DNA of 64,000 nt from Gammaproteobacteria bacterium (GTDB lineage Bacteria; Pseudomonadota; Gammaproteobacteria; Eutrophobiales; Eutrophobiaceae), in contig JAJDUB010000053.1 of the NCBI GenBank assembly GCA_022826885.1, positions 1 to 64,000 of the forward strand. The letters are read 5' to 3'. Below are positions 15,873-24,791 of this stretch, in pieces. Made by a program: the position numbers and the translations under genes. A model generated the notes under the pieces. It worked only from the letters and a program-made list of their open reading frames with translations. It was not told the DNA's origin and did not search any database. Position 1 is the stretch's first letter. The number at the start of each line of letters is the position of its first letter.

Positions 15873-17307
15873 CAGTCCGTAGCCACCTCGCCGTCTCCGT
15901 AATCAAGCGCCACGCCCGTTCCACGTGTTCCAGTTCGGTGCGCGACTGGCCGATGCACAAACGCAGGACAAAGAGGTCGTTGAGCTTGGTATGGGTAAGG
16001 AACAGGTCGCCGCTGTCGTTGAGTTCATCCAGGATCCGCTTGTTCAGTTCATCACTGCCCCGGTGCCGGAAACACACCAGGTTGAACGGCGCCGGCGCGA
16101 CGATTTCAAACTGTTCATCGGCTTCTATCCACTCTGCCAGTTGCCTGGTCAGTTCGATATGCCGGCGGATATGGTATTGCAACCCCTCCACGCCGTAGTA
16201 ACGCAGCACGAACCACAGTTTGAGCGCCCGGAAACGGCGTCCCAGCGGCACCTGCCAGTCCCGGTAGTCGAACACCGCGCCGCTCGCCGTCGCCTCGTTC
16301 AGCAGGTACTCGGGCAGGATGGACAGGGCATTGATCAGGGCAGCGCGGTCGGCTACCCAGAAGCAGGAGCAATCGAAGTTGGTGAACATCCATTTGTGGG
16401 GATTAAAGCTGTAACTGTCGGTGTATTCGATACCGTCATGCAGGTAATGGTATTCAGGGCAGATGACCGCCGTGCCGGACATGGCGGCATCCACGTGGAA
16501 CCACAGGCCTTCCGCAGCGCAGATCCTACCGATATCCGCAATCGGGTCGAGCGCGTTGGATGAGGTGGTGCCCAGGGTGGCGCAGGCGAATATGGGCCGC
16601 AGCCCGGCGGCCTTGTCGGCCCTGATTTGCTCCGCCAGTTTTCCCGCGTCAAGTGCGAAGTGCTCATCCACTTCAATCTGCCGCAGGTTGGCGCGGCCCA
16701 GGCCGGCGATGCCCATGGCCTTCTCCAGCGAGGAATGGGTCTGGGTCGAGCAGTAAGCCACCTGGCTGCCGCCGCAGCCCTCCCGGTTGGTGCGCAGGCC
16801 GGAGTCCCGTTCCCGCGCCGCCAGCAGGGCGCACAGGATGGCGCTGGAGGCAGTGTCCTGGATAACGCCGCCGCCGCTGGCCGTTGAACGGTACCTGTCC
16901 GGCAACCCCAGCAGGTCCGCCAGCCAGTCCAGCACCCGGGTTTCGACTTCGGTGCAGGCGGGACTGGTGGACCACAGCATGCCCTGCACGCCGAGCCCAG
17001 CGGACAGCAGGTCCCCCAGTATCGCGGGACCGGAGGTGTTGGCCGGAAAGTAGGCATGGAAGTGGGGGGACTGCCAGTGGGTGACGCCGGGCAGGATCTT
17101 CTCATCGACATCGCGCAGTATTGCCTCGAAGTCCTCGCCCTGCACCGGCGCGGCATCGGGAAGAGAGGCTTCGATCTCGCCGGGCTTCACCTGTGACAGG
17201 ACCGGGTACCGGTCCACCTTTTCATGGTAATCGGCAATCCAGTCGATCATCTCCTTGCCGTAGCGCCGGAAATCCTCCACCGACATGTGATGGCTTCGCC
17301 TATTCAT
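15862..17307 (-). CDS. group II pyridoxal-phosphate-dependent decarboxylase (aromatic amino acid type)
   Basis: 481 residues, the usual length for aromatic L-amino acid decarboxylases. The PLP lysine is K305 in [10 protein letters not shown]. The Asp pairing with the pyridine nitrogen is D273 in FHVDAAMSG. The N-terminal [18 protein letters not shown] is the substrate-cleft block of tryptophan, DOPA and tyrosine decarboxylases. The reaction is decarboxylation of an amino acid to the amine; the substrate is not certain. The ATG at 17307 overlaps the ilvD stop by eight bases, which supports this start; an ATG at 17286 would drop seven residues. Linkage with ilvD is unusual for this enzyme and may be historical. 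Confidence 0.92.
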   Translation of the reverse strand: MNRRSHHMSVEDFRRYGKEMIDWIADYHEKVDRYPVLSQVKPGEIEASLPDAAPVQGEDFEAILRDVDEKILPGVTHWQSPHFHAYFPANTSGPAILGDLLSAGLGVQGMLWSTSPACTEVETRVLDWLADLLGLPDRYRSTASGGGVIQDTASSAILCALLAARERDSGLRTNREGCGGSQVAYCSTQTHSSLEKAMGIAGLGRANLRQIEVDEHFALDAGKLAEQIRADKAAGLRPIFACATLGTTSSNALDPIADIGRICAAEGLWFHVDAAMSGTAVICPEYHYLHDGIEYTDSYSFNPHKWMFTNFDCSCFWVADRAALINALSILPEYLLNEATASGAVFDYRDWQVPLGRRFRALKLWFVLRYYGVEGLQYHIRRHIELTRQLAEWIEADEQFEIVAPAPFNLVCFRHRGSDELNKRILDELNDSGDLFLTHTKLNDLFVLRLCIGQSRTELEHVERAWRLITETARWLRTDGR

Positions 17308-18979
17308 CCGTAACGCAACCCAGCGAAGCGGACTTCACGCTCCGGATATACTTGTACAAGGTGCCGCGTTTCGCCTTGTATTCGGGCATCACCCAGTCCG
17401 CCTTGCGTTGCGCCAGCTCCTCATTGGTGAGGTCCACGTTTATCTGGTTGGTCCTGGCGTTGATGGTAACAACATCCCCGTTCCTGACCAGTGCAATGGG
17501 TCCGCCTTCCTGGGCCTCCGGTACCACGTGCCCTATGATGAACCCGTGGGAGCCGCCGGAAAAACGGCCGTCGGTGATCATGGCGACATCGTCCCCGAGA
17601 CCGGCGCCCATGATGGCGGAGGTCGGAGTCAGCATTTCCGGCATGCCGGGTCCGCCCTTGGGTCCTTCGTAACGGATTACCACCACGTCGCCTTTCTTGA
17701 TCTGGTCCTGTTCCAGCGCCGCCAGCATGTTTTCTTCCGAGTCGAATACCCTGGCGGGCCCGCTGAAGATCTCGCCTTCCTTGCCGGTGATCTTCGCCAC
17801 CGCCCCGCCCGGCGCCAGGTTGCCTTTCAGGATGCGGATATGCCCGTTGCTTTTGAAAGGCTTGTCCAACGGCCTGATCACGTCCTGCCCCGTGTCCAGC
17901 GCCGGCAAACCGGCCAGGTTCCCGGCAATGGTTTTCCCCGTGACCGTCATGCAATCGCCGTCTATCATGCCGTGTTCCAGCAGGTACTTCATGACCGCAG
18001 GCACGCCGCCGACCTTGTGCAGGTCTTCCATCACGTAGCGGCCGCTGGGTTTCAGGTCCGCCAGGTACGGGGTGCGGTCGCTGACGGCCTGGAAGTCGTC
18101 GATATCCAGCGTCACGTCGACGGACCTGGCCATGGCGATCAGGTGCAGCACCGCGTTGGTGGAGCCGCCCAGCGCAGTGACCACAACCATGGCGTTCTCA
18201 AACGCCGCACGCGTCATAATCTCGCGCGGTTTCAGGTCCATCTCCAGCAGGTTTCTTATAGCCGCGCCGGCCTGCCGGCATTCATCCAGCTTGTGCGGAT
18301 CGACCGCGGGCGTCGAGGAACTGTAGGGTAACGACATGCCCAGCGCCTCGATCGCGGAAGCCATGGTATTGGCCGTGTACATACCGCCGCAGGCGCCCGG
18401 CCCGGGACAGGCGGAACGTACTATGGCGCTGCGGTCCCCGTCGTCAATCCGCCCGGAGATGAATTCACCGTAGCTCTGGAACGCGGAGATGATGTCCACC
18501 TTGTCACCGTTATGGTATCCGGGCTTGATGGTGCCGCCATAGATCATGAGCGAAGGCCGGTTAAGACGGCCCATGGCCATGATGCAGCCGGGCATGTTCT
18601 TGTCGCAACCAGGGATCGAGATATTGGCGTCGTACCACTGGGCGCTCATGATGGTTTCGATCGAATCCGCAATCAGGTCCCGGGACTGCAGCGAAAAACT
18701 CATGCCTTCCGTACCCATGGAAATGGCGTCGCTGACACCGACTGTGTTAAAACGCATTCCCACCAGGTCCTGGGCATCCACGCCTTCCTTGACCTTTGCC
18801 GCAAGGTCCAGCAGGTGCATATTGCAGGTGTTGCCCTCAAACCAGACGCTGGCAATCCCCACCTGGGGTTTGGCCATGTCCTTTTCCGTCATGCCGGTGC
18901 CGTACAACATGGCCTGTGATGCGCCCCGCGATTTTTCCTGGGTTATCCTCGCGCTGTAACGATTCAATTGATCAGTCAT
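17300..18979 (-). CDS. ilvD: dihydroxy-acid dehydratase
   Basis: 559 residues, the size of the shorter IlvD class. It catalyses the dehydration of 2,3-dihydroxy-isovalerate or -3-methylvalerate in valine, isoleucine and leucine synthesis. The iron-sulfur ligand motifs are intact: the [15 protein letters not shown] block and [20 protein letters not shown]. The C-terminal [16 protein letters not shown] is also conserved. Related sugar-acid dehydratases (EDD) differ in these blocks. It reads leftward, with the decarboxylase and ABM genes overlapping downstream. Its upstream gap contains a fragment of the TACTCTTTCC repeat and a CTGCG repeat, shared with the divergent argE. Confidence 0.95.
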   Translation of the reverse strand: MTDQLNRYSARITQEKSRGASQAMLYGTGMTEKDMAKPQVGIASVWFEGNTCNMHLLDLAAKVKEGVDAQDLVGMRFNTVGVSDAISMGTEGMSFSLQSRDLIADSIETIMSAQWYDANISIPGCDKNMPGCIMAMGRLNRPSLMIYGGTIKPGYHNGDKVDIISAFQSYGEFISGRIDDGDRSAIVRSACPGPGACGGMYTANTMASAIEALGMSLPYSSSTPAVDPHKLDECRQAGAAIRNLLEMDLKPREIMTRAAFENAMVVVTALGGSTNAVLHLIAMARSVDVTLDIDDFQAVSDRTPYLADLKPSGRYVMEDLHKVGGVPAVMKYLLEHGMIDGDCMTVTGKTIAGNLAGLPALDTGQDVIRPLDKPFKSNGHIRILKGNLAPGGAVAKITGKEGEIFSGPARVFDSEENMLAALEQDQIKKGDVVVIRYEGPKGGPGMPEMLTPTSAIMGAGLGDDVAMITDGRFSGGSHGFIIGHVVPEAQEGGPIALVRNGDVVTINARTNQINVDLTNEELAQRKADWVMPEYKAKRGTLYKYIRSVKSASLGCVTDE

Positions 18980-18994
18980 TTTGTTATCCCTGAT

Positions 18995-19012
18995 TATTAA
19001 CTGGAAAGAGTA
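18995..19012. repeat. fragment of the TACTCTTTCC repeat family
   Basis: TATTAACTGGAAAGAGTA is the reverse complement of the end of the element at 33404 and nearly that of the larger element at 50040. Only one end is present, so this is a relic or a solo end. It lies just upstream of ilvD. Confidence 0.6.
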
Positions 19013-19031
19013 CTAGGTCTGTAATTTTAAT

Positions 19032-19083
19032 TTCATCTGCGTTAATCTGCGTCATCTGCGGATAATTCACGTCATCTGCGGAT
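19032..19083. repeat. CTGCG repeat cluster upstream of argE
   Basis: CATCTGCG, TTAATCTGCG and TCATCTGCGGATAA follow one another, and a further GTCATCTGCGGAT comes after a short break. The same phrases occur at 28433, 29161, 46933, 59633 and 59785. The repeat ends five bases before the argE start, leaving no room for a normal ribosome-binding site. Confidence 0.85.
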
Positions 19084-19088
19084 TTATT

Positions 19089-20240
19089 ATGATAACACTA
19101 CCTTCATTCAAAGAGTCTTTCGCCGCGCTGGTGGCGGCGCCGACGGTAAGCAGCATCGACCCGCGCCATGACCAGGGCAACCTTCCCGCGGTGGAACTGC
19201 TTGCGAACTGGTTTGCCGACCTGGGTTTCAGTATCGAGACCATGCCCGTCGGCGGCAGGCCGGACAAGGTCAACCTGGTGGCCTGCCTGGGCAGCGGGAG
19301 CGGCGGCCTTGTGCTGTCCGGGCATACCGATACGGTGCCGTATAACGAACCCGCGTGGCACCAGGACCCCTTCCGGTTGGCCGAGAAAGACGGCCGTTTT
19401 TACGGCCTGGGAACGTCGGACATGAAATGCTTTTTCCCCATCGTGATGCAGGTATTGCAGTCTCTCGATCTGAAAAAGATAAAACGTCCCGTCATCCTGC
19501 TGGCAACCTGCGACGAAGAATGCACCATGGCCGGCGCCAAGGCCCTGGTCGATGCGAACCGGGGTCTGGGACGCCATGCGCTCATCGGCGAACCGACCGG
19601 CCTGCAACCCGTCATCATGCACAAGGGGGTCATGATCGAGACCATCACCCTCAGGGGGCGGGCCGGACACGCCAGCAACCCGGCCCTGGGCAACAACGCC
19701 ATGGAAGGTATGCATGAGGTCATGAAATCCCTGCTGCAGTGGCGCGGGCAACTTCAGGAGAGCTTCTCCAACATTAAGTTCGATGTGCCGGTTCCCACCC
19801 TGAATTTCGGTTCCATCCAGGGGGGCGACAGTCCCAACCGGATCTGTGCCGAATGTGAACTGAAGATTGATCTCCGGTTACTGCCGGGCATGCAGGTTGG
19901 CGATATCCGCAGCAGTTTGCGCCGGTCTGTGGAAGAGGCGGTAGCCGGACGCGGCCTGGCCGTGGAGTTTGACGAGGTCTTCCCCGGCACGCCCCCCATG
20001 GAGACCGACCCCCAAAGCGAAATCGTCAAGGTGGCGGAAAAACTCACCGGCCACGATGCCGGTGCGGTCAATTTCGGCACGGAAGGCCCTTACCTGAATT
20101 CCCTGGGAATGGATACGGTGGTGCTGGGACCGGGAGACATCGACCAGGCGCACCAGGCCAATGAATACATCGAGCAGGACCGCATACAACCCATGCACGA
20201 CCTGCTGGAAAGAATGATCGCGCACTTCTGCATGTCATAA
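19089..20240 (+). CDS. argE: acetylornithine deacetylase (M20 peptidase family)
   Basis: 383 residues. The M20 metal-site motifs are clear: SGHTDTVPYNEPAW, GLGTSDMKCFF, ATCDEECTMAGAKAL and IGEPTGLQPV. The dimerisation domain follows (GRAGHASNPALGNNAMEGMH). ArgE removes the acetyl group from N-acetylornithine to give ornithine in the linear arginine pathway. Succinyl-diaminopimelate desuccinylase (DapE) is the main alternative. The gene's position two bases before argA strongly favours ArgE. The ATG at 19089 has no obvious Shine-Dalgarno sequence because a CTGCG repeat abuts it. Confidence 0.93.
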   Translation: MITLPSFKESFAALVAAPTVSSIDPRHDQGNLPAVELLANWFADLGFSIETMPVGGRPDKVNLVACLGSGSGGLVLSGHTDTVPYNEPAWHQDPFRLAEKDGRFYGLGTSDMKCFFPIVMQVLQSLDLKKIKRPVILLATCDEECTMAGAKALVDANRGLGRHALIGEPTGLQPVIMHKGVMIETITLRGRAGHASNPALGNNAMEGMHEVMKSLLQWRGQLQESFSNIKFDVPVPTLNFGSIQGGDSPNRICAECELKIDLRLLPGMQVGDIRSSLRRSVEEAVAGRGLAVEFDEVFPGTPPMETDPQSEIVKVAEKLTGHDAGAVNFGTEGPYLNSLGMDTVVLGPGDIDQAHQANEYIEQDRIQPMHDLLERMIAHFCMS

Positions 20241-20242
20241 AA

Positions 20243-21556
20243 ATGAACAATTCGCAATTCGTAAACTGGTTCCGGTCGGCCTCGCCCTATATCCGCATCC
20301 ACCGCGGCAGGACCTTCGTCATCCAGGTCAGCGACCGGGCGCTGCGCAGTGACGCTTTTACTGCGCTGGTGCACGACGTGGCCCTGCTTACCAGCCTGGG
20401 GATCAAGCTGGTGCTTGCTTTCGGCGCGCGCGCCGCCATTGAGGCCGCTCTCGATGAAAGAAATCTGGATTCCAGGCACCACGACGGGATCCGGATCACC
20501 GATGCCGGGACCATGGACGTCGTCAAGGAAGTCGCCGGTCGCTTGCTGCTGGAAATACAGGCCAGGCTCTCCATGGGCCTGGGCAATACGCCCATGTCCA
20601 ATGCCGCGATCAGGGTAAACACGGGAAATTACGTCACGGCAAAACCCCTGGGAGTGATCGGTGGGGTGGATTACGAATTGACCGGCAAAACCCGCTGCGT
20701 TGACGCGGACGCCATCAACGCCAGGCTGAATGACGGTGAAATCATCGTCTTGCCGCCGTTGGGTTATTCCGTCACCGGGGAGGCCTATAACCTGTCCGGA
20801 GTGGCGCTGGCGGCGGATGTGGCGGTTGCCCTGCAGGCGGACAAGCTGATTTACCTGGTGGAAGCGGGTGAACTGGCCGCAATGACGGACGGCCGCAAGG
20901 TCAGCCAGTTGAACCAGGATGACGCCCGCGAGTTGCTCGGCCGGACAGATGAACACACGGACAGCTACCTGTACCTGAAACACGGTCTTGAAGTATGCAT
21001 CAACGGTGTGGAACGGGTACACCTGCTGAACCGGGAAGAAGACGGCGCCATTCTCAATGAACTGTTCACCAGGGACGGTTCGGGCCTGATGATTACCACT
21101 TCTCCCTATGACGTGACGCGCAAGGCCGACGCCGGTGACATAGGGGGCATACTGGACCTGCTCGAACCCCATGAACAGCATGGCGCCCTGGTGAAACGGT
21201 CCCGGGAGAAACTGGAACTGGAAGCGGACCGTTTCACGATCCTGACCCGGGACGGCGTCATCATCGGCTGTGTCGGCCTGTATCCCTATCCCGATGACGG
21301 CATGGGAGAAGTCGCCGCCCTGGTGGTCCACCCTGAATACCAGGATGCCGGCCACGGCAACCGGTTGCTGGATGAAGTGGAGAAGGAGGCAAGGACACAG
21401 GGCCTGGACAACGTGTTCGTGCTGACCACCCAGGCGCAGCACTGGTTCCTGGAACGGGGATTCCTGGAATCTTCACTGGAAGACCTGCCTATGGAAAAGC
21501 AGGACCTGTACAACTACCGGCGCAACTCCAAGATCCTGGTTAAGAAGCTAACCTGA
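20243..21556 (+). CDS. argA: amino-acid N-acetyltransferase (N-acetylglutamate synthase)
   Basis: 437 residues. An amino-acid-kinase-like domain occupies residues 1 to about 280, with FVIQVSDRALRS and LLTSLGIKLVLAFGAR. A GNAT acetyltransferase domain follows from about 290 to 437, with EVAALVVHPEYQDAGHGNRL and VLTTQAQHWFLERGF. This is the classical gammaproteobacterial ArgA, the arginine-feedback-inhibited enzyme that acetylates glutamate with acetyl-CoA. The kinase-like domain lacks catalysis and binds arginine. It begins two bases after argE, so the first and fifth steps of the pathway are coupled. The lower-GC zeta kinase gene starts right beyond its end on the other strand. Confidence 0.96.
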   Translation: MNNSQFVNWFRSASPYIRIHRGRTFVIQVSDRALRSDAFTALVHDVALLTSLGIKLVLAFGARAAIEAALDERNLDSRHHDGIRITDAGTMDVVKEVAGRLLLEIQARLSMGLGNTPMSNAAIRVNTGNYVTAKPLGVIGGVDYELTGKTRCVDADAINARLNDGEIIVLPPLGYSVTGEAYNLSGVALAADVAVALQADKLIYLVEAGELAAMTDGRKVSQLNQDDARELLGRTDEHTDSYLYLKHGLEVCINGVERVHLLNREEDGAILNELFTRDGSGLMITTSPYDVTRKADAGDIGGILDLLEPHEQHGALVKRSREKLELEADRFTILTRDGVIIGCVGLYPYPDDGMGEVAALVVHPEYQDAGHGNRLLDEVEKEARTQGLDNVFVLTTQAQHWFLERGFLESSLEDLPMEKQDLYNYRRNSKILVKKLT

Positions 21557-21558
21557 CT

Positions 21559-22380
21559 TTACCCAACAGGACCAATCACCGTCTTGCTGCCGTCAGGACG
21601 GAGTTCTACTACCATGTTGTTTTCCACGATGATTGCATCAAAACCAAGCCGGCGTTTCCTGTCCAGTTCTTTGGCGACAGCATATCCAAGAACTTGTCCG
21701 ATGAATTCAGAATCCACGTCCTCTATACGGCGTTTCGCAGGCCGTTCATGGACAACGCCTCTTATCTCATACGCTTCACGTTCCTCTTTTATTTCCATTT
21801 TCTCGCTCATCTTTGTTTGTGCCCTTAGTTGGTTAAACAATTCACCGTTTGCCACTATAACATCTTTGCCAGCCTGCCGAAAAATTAACCGCCTATCCTC
21901 CGTCGAGTTGTCAAGACATTCAGTTTCAGTACACAGGGGCGCATAAAACCTGAACAGATTTTCCAGGGACCTGGGATAACGCCGATGAATGTCCTGCTCA
22001 GGGATATTGTGTCCTCCTTGTTGTACTCGCCGCCTGACCCGGTTTACCGATGCCTCCACACCGGGCAACCAGAGATAAATGAGATTAACGCGCCAACCCT
22101 CTGCCAGCATACGGCGCACTCTTGACAAGTGAGACTTGCCGGAGAGGGTTGTCTCAAAAGCGAAATTTTCTCTTGATTCAATGGACTGCTCGATTTCCCG
22201 CAGAAACAGCTTGCCGGCCTCGACCTGTTTCGTCTGCGCGCGGAACGGCGCCAGTCCGGTGGCAATCATATCGGCATTGAGGAAAATATGGCAATCGACC
22301 AGGGGGAGGTACTCCAGCGCAAAAGTGGTTTTCCCCGCCCCGTTAGGCCCGGCGATGATTGTACAAATCGGTTGTTTCAT
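21559..22380 (-). CDS. zeta-type kinase (P-loop) with an extra C-terminal domain
   Basis: 273 residues from the ATG at 22380; the frame opens earlier but MKQPICTIIAGPNGAGKTT is the usual start. The Walker A is GPNGAGKTT (11-19). Later FLNADMIATGL, AFETTLSGKSHL, LIYLWLPGVEASVNRVRRRV and HNIPEQDIHRRYPRSL match zeta-toxin-like kinases, which phosphorylate UDP-N-acetylglucosamine-type substrates. Residues 191-273 (from MSEKMEIKEE) are extra, highly charged and lack a known motif; they may be a fused partner domain. No separate epsilon antitoxin is visible. It is convergent with argA and divergent from acylphosphatase, and its GC is lower than that of argA. Confidence 0.8.
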   Translation of the reverse strand: MKQPICTIIAGPNGAGKTTFALEYLPLVDCHIFLNADMIATGLAPFRAQTKQVEAGKLFLREIEQSIESRENFAFETTLSGKSHLSRVRRMLAEGWRVNLIYLWLPGVEASVNRVRRRVQQGGHNIPEQDIHRRYPRSLENLFRFYAPLCTETECLDNSTEDRRLIFRQAGKDVIVANGELFNQLRAQTKMSEKMEIKEEREAYEIRGVVHERPAKRRIEDVDSEFIGQVLGYAVAKELDRKRRLGFDAIIVENNMVVELRPDGSKTVIGPVG

Positions 22381-22496
22381 CGTGTATTCTGATAATTTAT
22401 CCGGCAGGTTCTCAAGGACGCAGACTGAGGCAGTATCCGATACAAACAATACAGGCAAATCCGTCATTTGCGACTGCCCATATTATACCAACTGTC

Positions 22497-22766
22497 ATGC
22501 AAAAAACCTGTTCCTTCAGAGCAAGCGGCTTGGTGCAAGGCGTATTTTTCCGCCAATCAACCCAGCAACAGGCCGAGTTGCTGGGCATTACCGGATGGGT
22601 CAGGAATCGACCGGACGGAAGCGTTGAGGGACAGGCAACTGGAGAAGAGAAAATGCTGGAAACTTTGCGTGACTGGCTCACCCGCGGCCCCGCCGCGGCA
22701 ACGGTGCTGAAGCTGGAATGGGAAGAGGTGAAGCTACAACGCTTTGATGGTTTTGGCATTCGTTAA
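22497..22766 (+). CDS. acyP: acylphosphatase
   Basis: 89 residues, the standard size. The active-site loop reads VQGVFFRQST, with the phosphate-binding Arg. The Asn needed for catalysis is in GWVRNRPDGSVE. Acylphosphatases hydrolyse acyl phosphates such as acetyl phosphate or carbamoyl phosphate in the cytoplasm. The ATG at 22497 is preferred over an in-frame upstream start because conservation begins there. It is divergent from the zeta-type kinase, separated by about 116 bases. It precedes the VapBC pair but is probably independent of it. Confidence 0.92.
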   Translation: MQKTCSFRASGLVQGVFFRQSTQQQAELLGITGWVRNRPDGSVEGQATGEEKMLETLRDWLTRGPAAATVLKLEWEEVKLQRFDGFGIR

Positions 22767-22813
22767 GTATGCAGACAAAAATATTGTTCGAGCTTTTGAA
22801 CAGGCAGAGAGAG

Positions 22814-22851
22814 TTGACATAAATTGCCGAATGTGACACATTTGTACACAT
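22814..22851 (+). promoter_or_regulatory. vapBC promoter with operator-like inverted repeat
   Basis: A consensus -35 TTGACA lies at 22814-22819. Seventeen bases on, CACATT at 22837-22842 is a weak -10 match. Inverted arms ATGTG (22831-22835) and CACAT (22847-22851) bracket it and run into the start codon. Autoregulated toxin-antitoxin promoters are often built this way. A start near the ATG would give an almost leaderless transcript. Confidence 0.4.
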
Positions 22852-23092
22852 GAAACAAATCAGGATTCGTGATCTTCATATCAAAACCGGCGAATGGGTG
22901 CGTAAAGCTGCACGCGGTGAGGGTGTTGTCATCACTGAGCGAGGTCGCCCCATGGCTTCTTTGATACCGTTTGATGAGGGCAGTCTGAGCCGGTCATTTC
23001 GCGACCGTCAAACACTTCCAGAGTTTGATGCTTTGCCTGAAGTCTCTGGCGAAGCAGCGGTGTATATTTCCGAAGATCGTGACCGTTCGTGA
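22850..23092 (+). CDS. vapB: Phd/YefM-type antitoxin of a VapBC pair
   Basis: 80 residues. The N-terminus MKQIRIRDLHIKTGEWVRKA and GVVITERGRPMASLIPF match the Phd/YefM antitoxin fold, which binds its own operator through the N-terminal domain. The C-terminal 30 residues should wrap round and block the PIN toxin. The stop overlaps the toxin start (GTGA), the usual translational coupling. The pair sits in a short lower-GC block (21559-23541), so it is likely horizontally acquired. Confidence 0.88.
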   Translation: MKQIRIRDLHIKTGEWVRKAARGEGVVITERGRPMASLIPFDEGSLSRSFRDRQTLPEFDALPEVSGEAAVYISEDRDRS

Positions 23093-23541
23093 CTTATTTC
23101 GATACCGCTTATATATTGAAATGCTACGTAAAGGAGCGCGGTTGGGAAAAAGTGAGGGCGCTCGCTCATCAGAATGAACGCATTATATGCTCCATTTACG
23201 GCCGGTTGGAACTTCATGCTGCTCTCCACCGTAAACTGCGTGAAGGAGAACTTACACAAGAGCAGTTGAATATCACCTTGCGACAACTGAGTGTGGACGA
23301 ATCGACAAGACTGTGGGAATGGTTGCCGTTGTCGTCAACTATCATAAACGCAGTGACCGACACATTCTCCAGCTTGTCACGACACGCATTCCTGCGGACA
23401 GGTGATGCGGTTCATCTGCTTTCGGCTAAAGTTTCAGGTGTCACGGAAATCTACAGCAATGACAAACACCTGCTTGCTTCAGCGCCATATGTCGGTATGA
23501 CAGGCCGTAATGTGATTGAGATGAATGAAGCTACGTCCTGA
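23089..23541 (+). CDS. vapC: PIN domain toxin of a VapBC pair
   Basis: 150 residues starting at GTG 23089. PIN catalytic acidic residues are visible: D5 in YFDTAYILKCYV, an E in YGRLELHAAL, D in FLRTGDAVHLLSA and D in IYSNDKHLL. VapC proteins are Mg-dependent endoribonucleases that often cut initiator tRNA or rRNA loops, and are neutralised by VapB. The four-base overlap with the antitoxin gene supports the assignment. A long inverted repeat lies downstream in the gap to apbE. Confidence 0.9.
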   Translation: MTYFDTAYILKCYVKERGWEKVRALAHQNERIICSIYGRLELHAALHRKLREGELTQEQLNITLRQLSVDESTRLWEWLPLSSTIINAVTDTFSSLSRHAFLRTGDAVHLLSAKVSGVTEIYSNDKHLLASAPYVGMTGRNVIEMNEATS

Positions 23542-23582
23542 AAGAATGACCGACACCCACGTCATCACGTAACCGGGGTGGC

Positions 23583-23643
23583 AGCCTCACAACTCTGTTC
23601 AATTTTACTTAATTCCGGCTTATTGTTCTAAAGTTGTGAGGCT
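23583..23643. repeat. inverted repeat between vapC and apbE
   Basis: AGCCTCACAACT at 23583-23594 is the exact reverse complement of 23632-23643, with a 37-base AT-rich loop. It lies at the 3' ends of two convergent genes and includes the apbE stop region. It could be a bidirectional hairpin terminator, though no T-run follows either arm. Confidence 0.5.
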
Positions 23644-24716
23644 TGATTGTTGTTGTCATTGACAAAATAAGGTTTGAAGCCCGGAGTGAATTTCTCCTTG
23701 AAACCCTCATCGTCCTGGATGATGAAATACGCGTCTAGTTCGTTTTGTCTTGCCAGGTTGAAACCCCGCTCGGGACCCAGGACGAGCAGGCCAGTGGCCC
23801 AGGCGTCGGCCAACATGGCTGACGGGTGCAGCACCGTCACCGAGGCGAGCCTGTGGGAGACCGGGCGGCCCGTGCGGGGGTCAATTGTGTGTGAGTAGCG
23901 GACGCCATCCTTCTCGAAATAATTCCGGTAATCACCGGAGGTTGCCATAGCCATGTTTTCCAGCTTAATGATTTTCCGCACACCGTGCTGTCCGGCCACG
24001 GGTTGTTCAATCCCGATTTGCCAGGGAATATTTTTGTCGTTCACGCCCCTGGCGCGGATCTCCCCGCCGATCTCCACCAGGTAGTTATCCAGTTTCAGCC
24101 GCTCCAGGAAGTCGGCGATTTCATCCACCCCATTGCCTTTTGCAATGGCGGAAAGGTCGATCTGAATTCCGCCGTTTGCCTTTTTCAGGGCGGATGCCGC
24201 CGGGTCCAGGTGCAGGCGTTCGTAACCTACAAGACGCAAAGCCGCATCGATATGTTCTTCTCCCGGAACTGCGAAATCCTGTTCGGGTCCGAATCCCCAC
24301 AAGTTGACCAGGGGACCGAGGGTGACGTCAAACGCCCCTTGCGTCAACCGGCTTATGTCTTGCGCCGCCTGTAACATATGCATCAGCGATGTGCTCACTG
24401 TGAGCCAATCAGTGCCGTCGCTCCCATTAATCCGGGACAGTTCCGACTCGGGCAGGTAGGTGGACATCTCCGTGTTGACCCGGTTGAGAATGGTGTTGAA
24501 CTGCGACTGCAAGCGCGGCCTTGTGAGCGGTAATTGCGCGGCATGGACCAGGACGGACCAGGAGGTGCCCATTGTGAGGCCGGTAAATTCATGCAACTCT
24601 TCCGACCGTTCCGGCGCGCATGAAGACAACAAACAGCCAAACAGCCAACAGGTAACAAGTAACAGGGACCGGCCAGGAGGTGATTCAGAAAGACCGGCGT
24701 GAAACGGGATTTTCAT
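23628..24716 (-). CDS. apbE: FAD:protein FMN transferase (ApbE), lipoprotein
   Basis: 362 residues. A lipoprotein signal with lipobox LSSC (Cys33) anchors it on the periplasmic side. Typical ApbE blocks are GLTMGTSWSV, IDLSAIAKGNGVDEIADF, YLVEIGGEIRARG, MATSGDYRNYF and SHTIDPRTGRPV. ApbE transfers FMN from FAD to Thr residues of exported or membrane proteins such as the NqrB/NqrC subunits of the sodium-pumping NADH dehydrogenase. The metal-binding Asp and Thr are in the MLADAWATGLLVLG block. No nqr or rnf gene is in the window. It reads leftward toward vapC. Confidence 0.94.
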   Translation of the reverse strand: MKIPFHAGLSESPPGRSLLLVTCWLFGCLLSSCAPERSEELHEFTGLTMGTSWSVLVHAAQLPLTRPRLQSQFNTILNRVNTEMSTYLPESELSRINGSDGTDWLTVSTSLMHMLQAAQDISRLTQGAFDVTLGPLVNLWGFGPEQDFAVPGEEHIDAALRLVGYERLHLDPAASALKKANGGIQIDLSAIAKGNGVDEIADFLERLKLDNYLVEIGGEIRARGVNDKNIPWQIGIEQPVAGQHGVRKIIKLENMAMATSGDYRNYFEKDGVRYSHTIDPRTGRPVSHRLASVTVLHPSAMLADAWATGLLVLGPERGFNLARQNELDAYFIIQDDEGFKEKFTPGFKPYFVNDNNNQASQL

Positions 24717-24743
24717 AAAGCTTGTAGTCCCCTTTTGCCTGCT

Positions 24744-24767
24744 GGGAACAGACTTGAAGTCTGTCCC
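24744..24767. repeat. GGGACAGACTT palindrome, copy 3 (imperfect)
   Basis: ACAGACTT and AAGTCTGT arms flank a central G, with GGGA and CCC ends that pair imperfectly. It is the same family as the copies at 1327, 8441 and 28395. It lies between aceK and apbE on the minus strand. Confidence 0.65.
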
Positions 24768-24791
24768 TGCCCCCTCAACGGGACGATCCCG

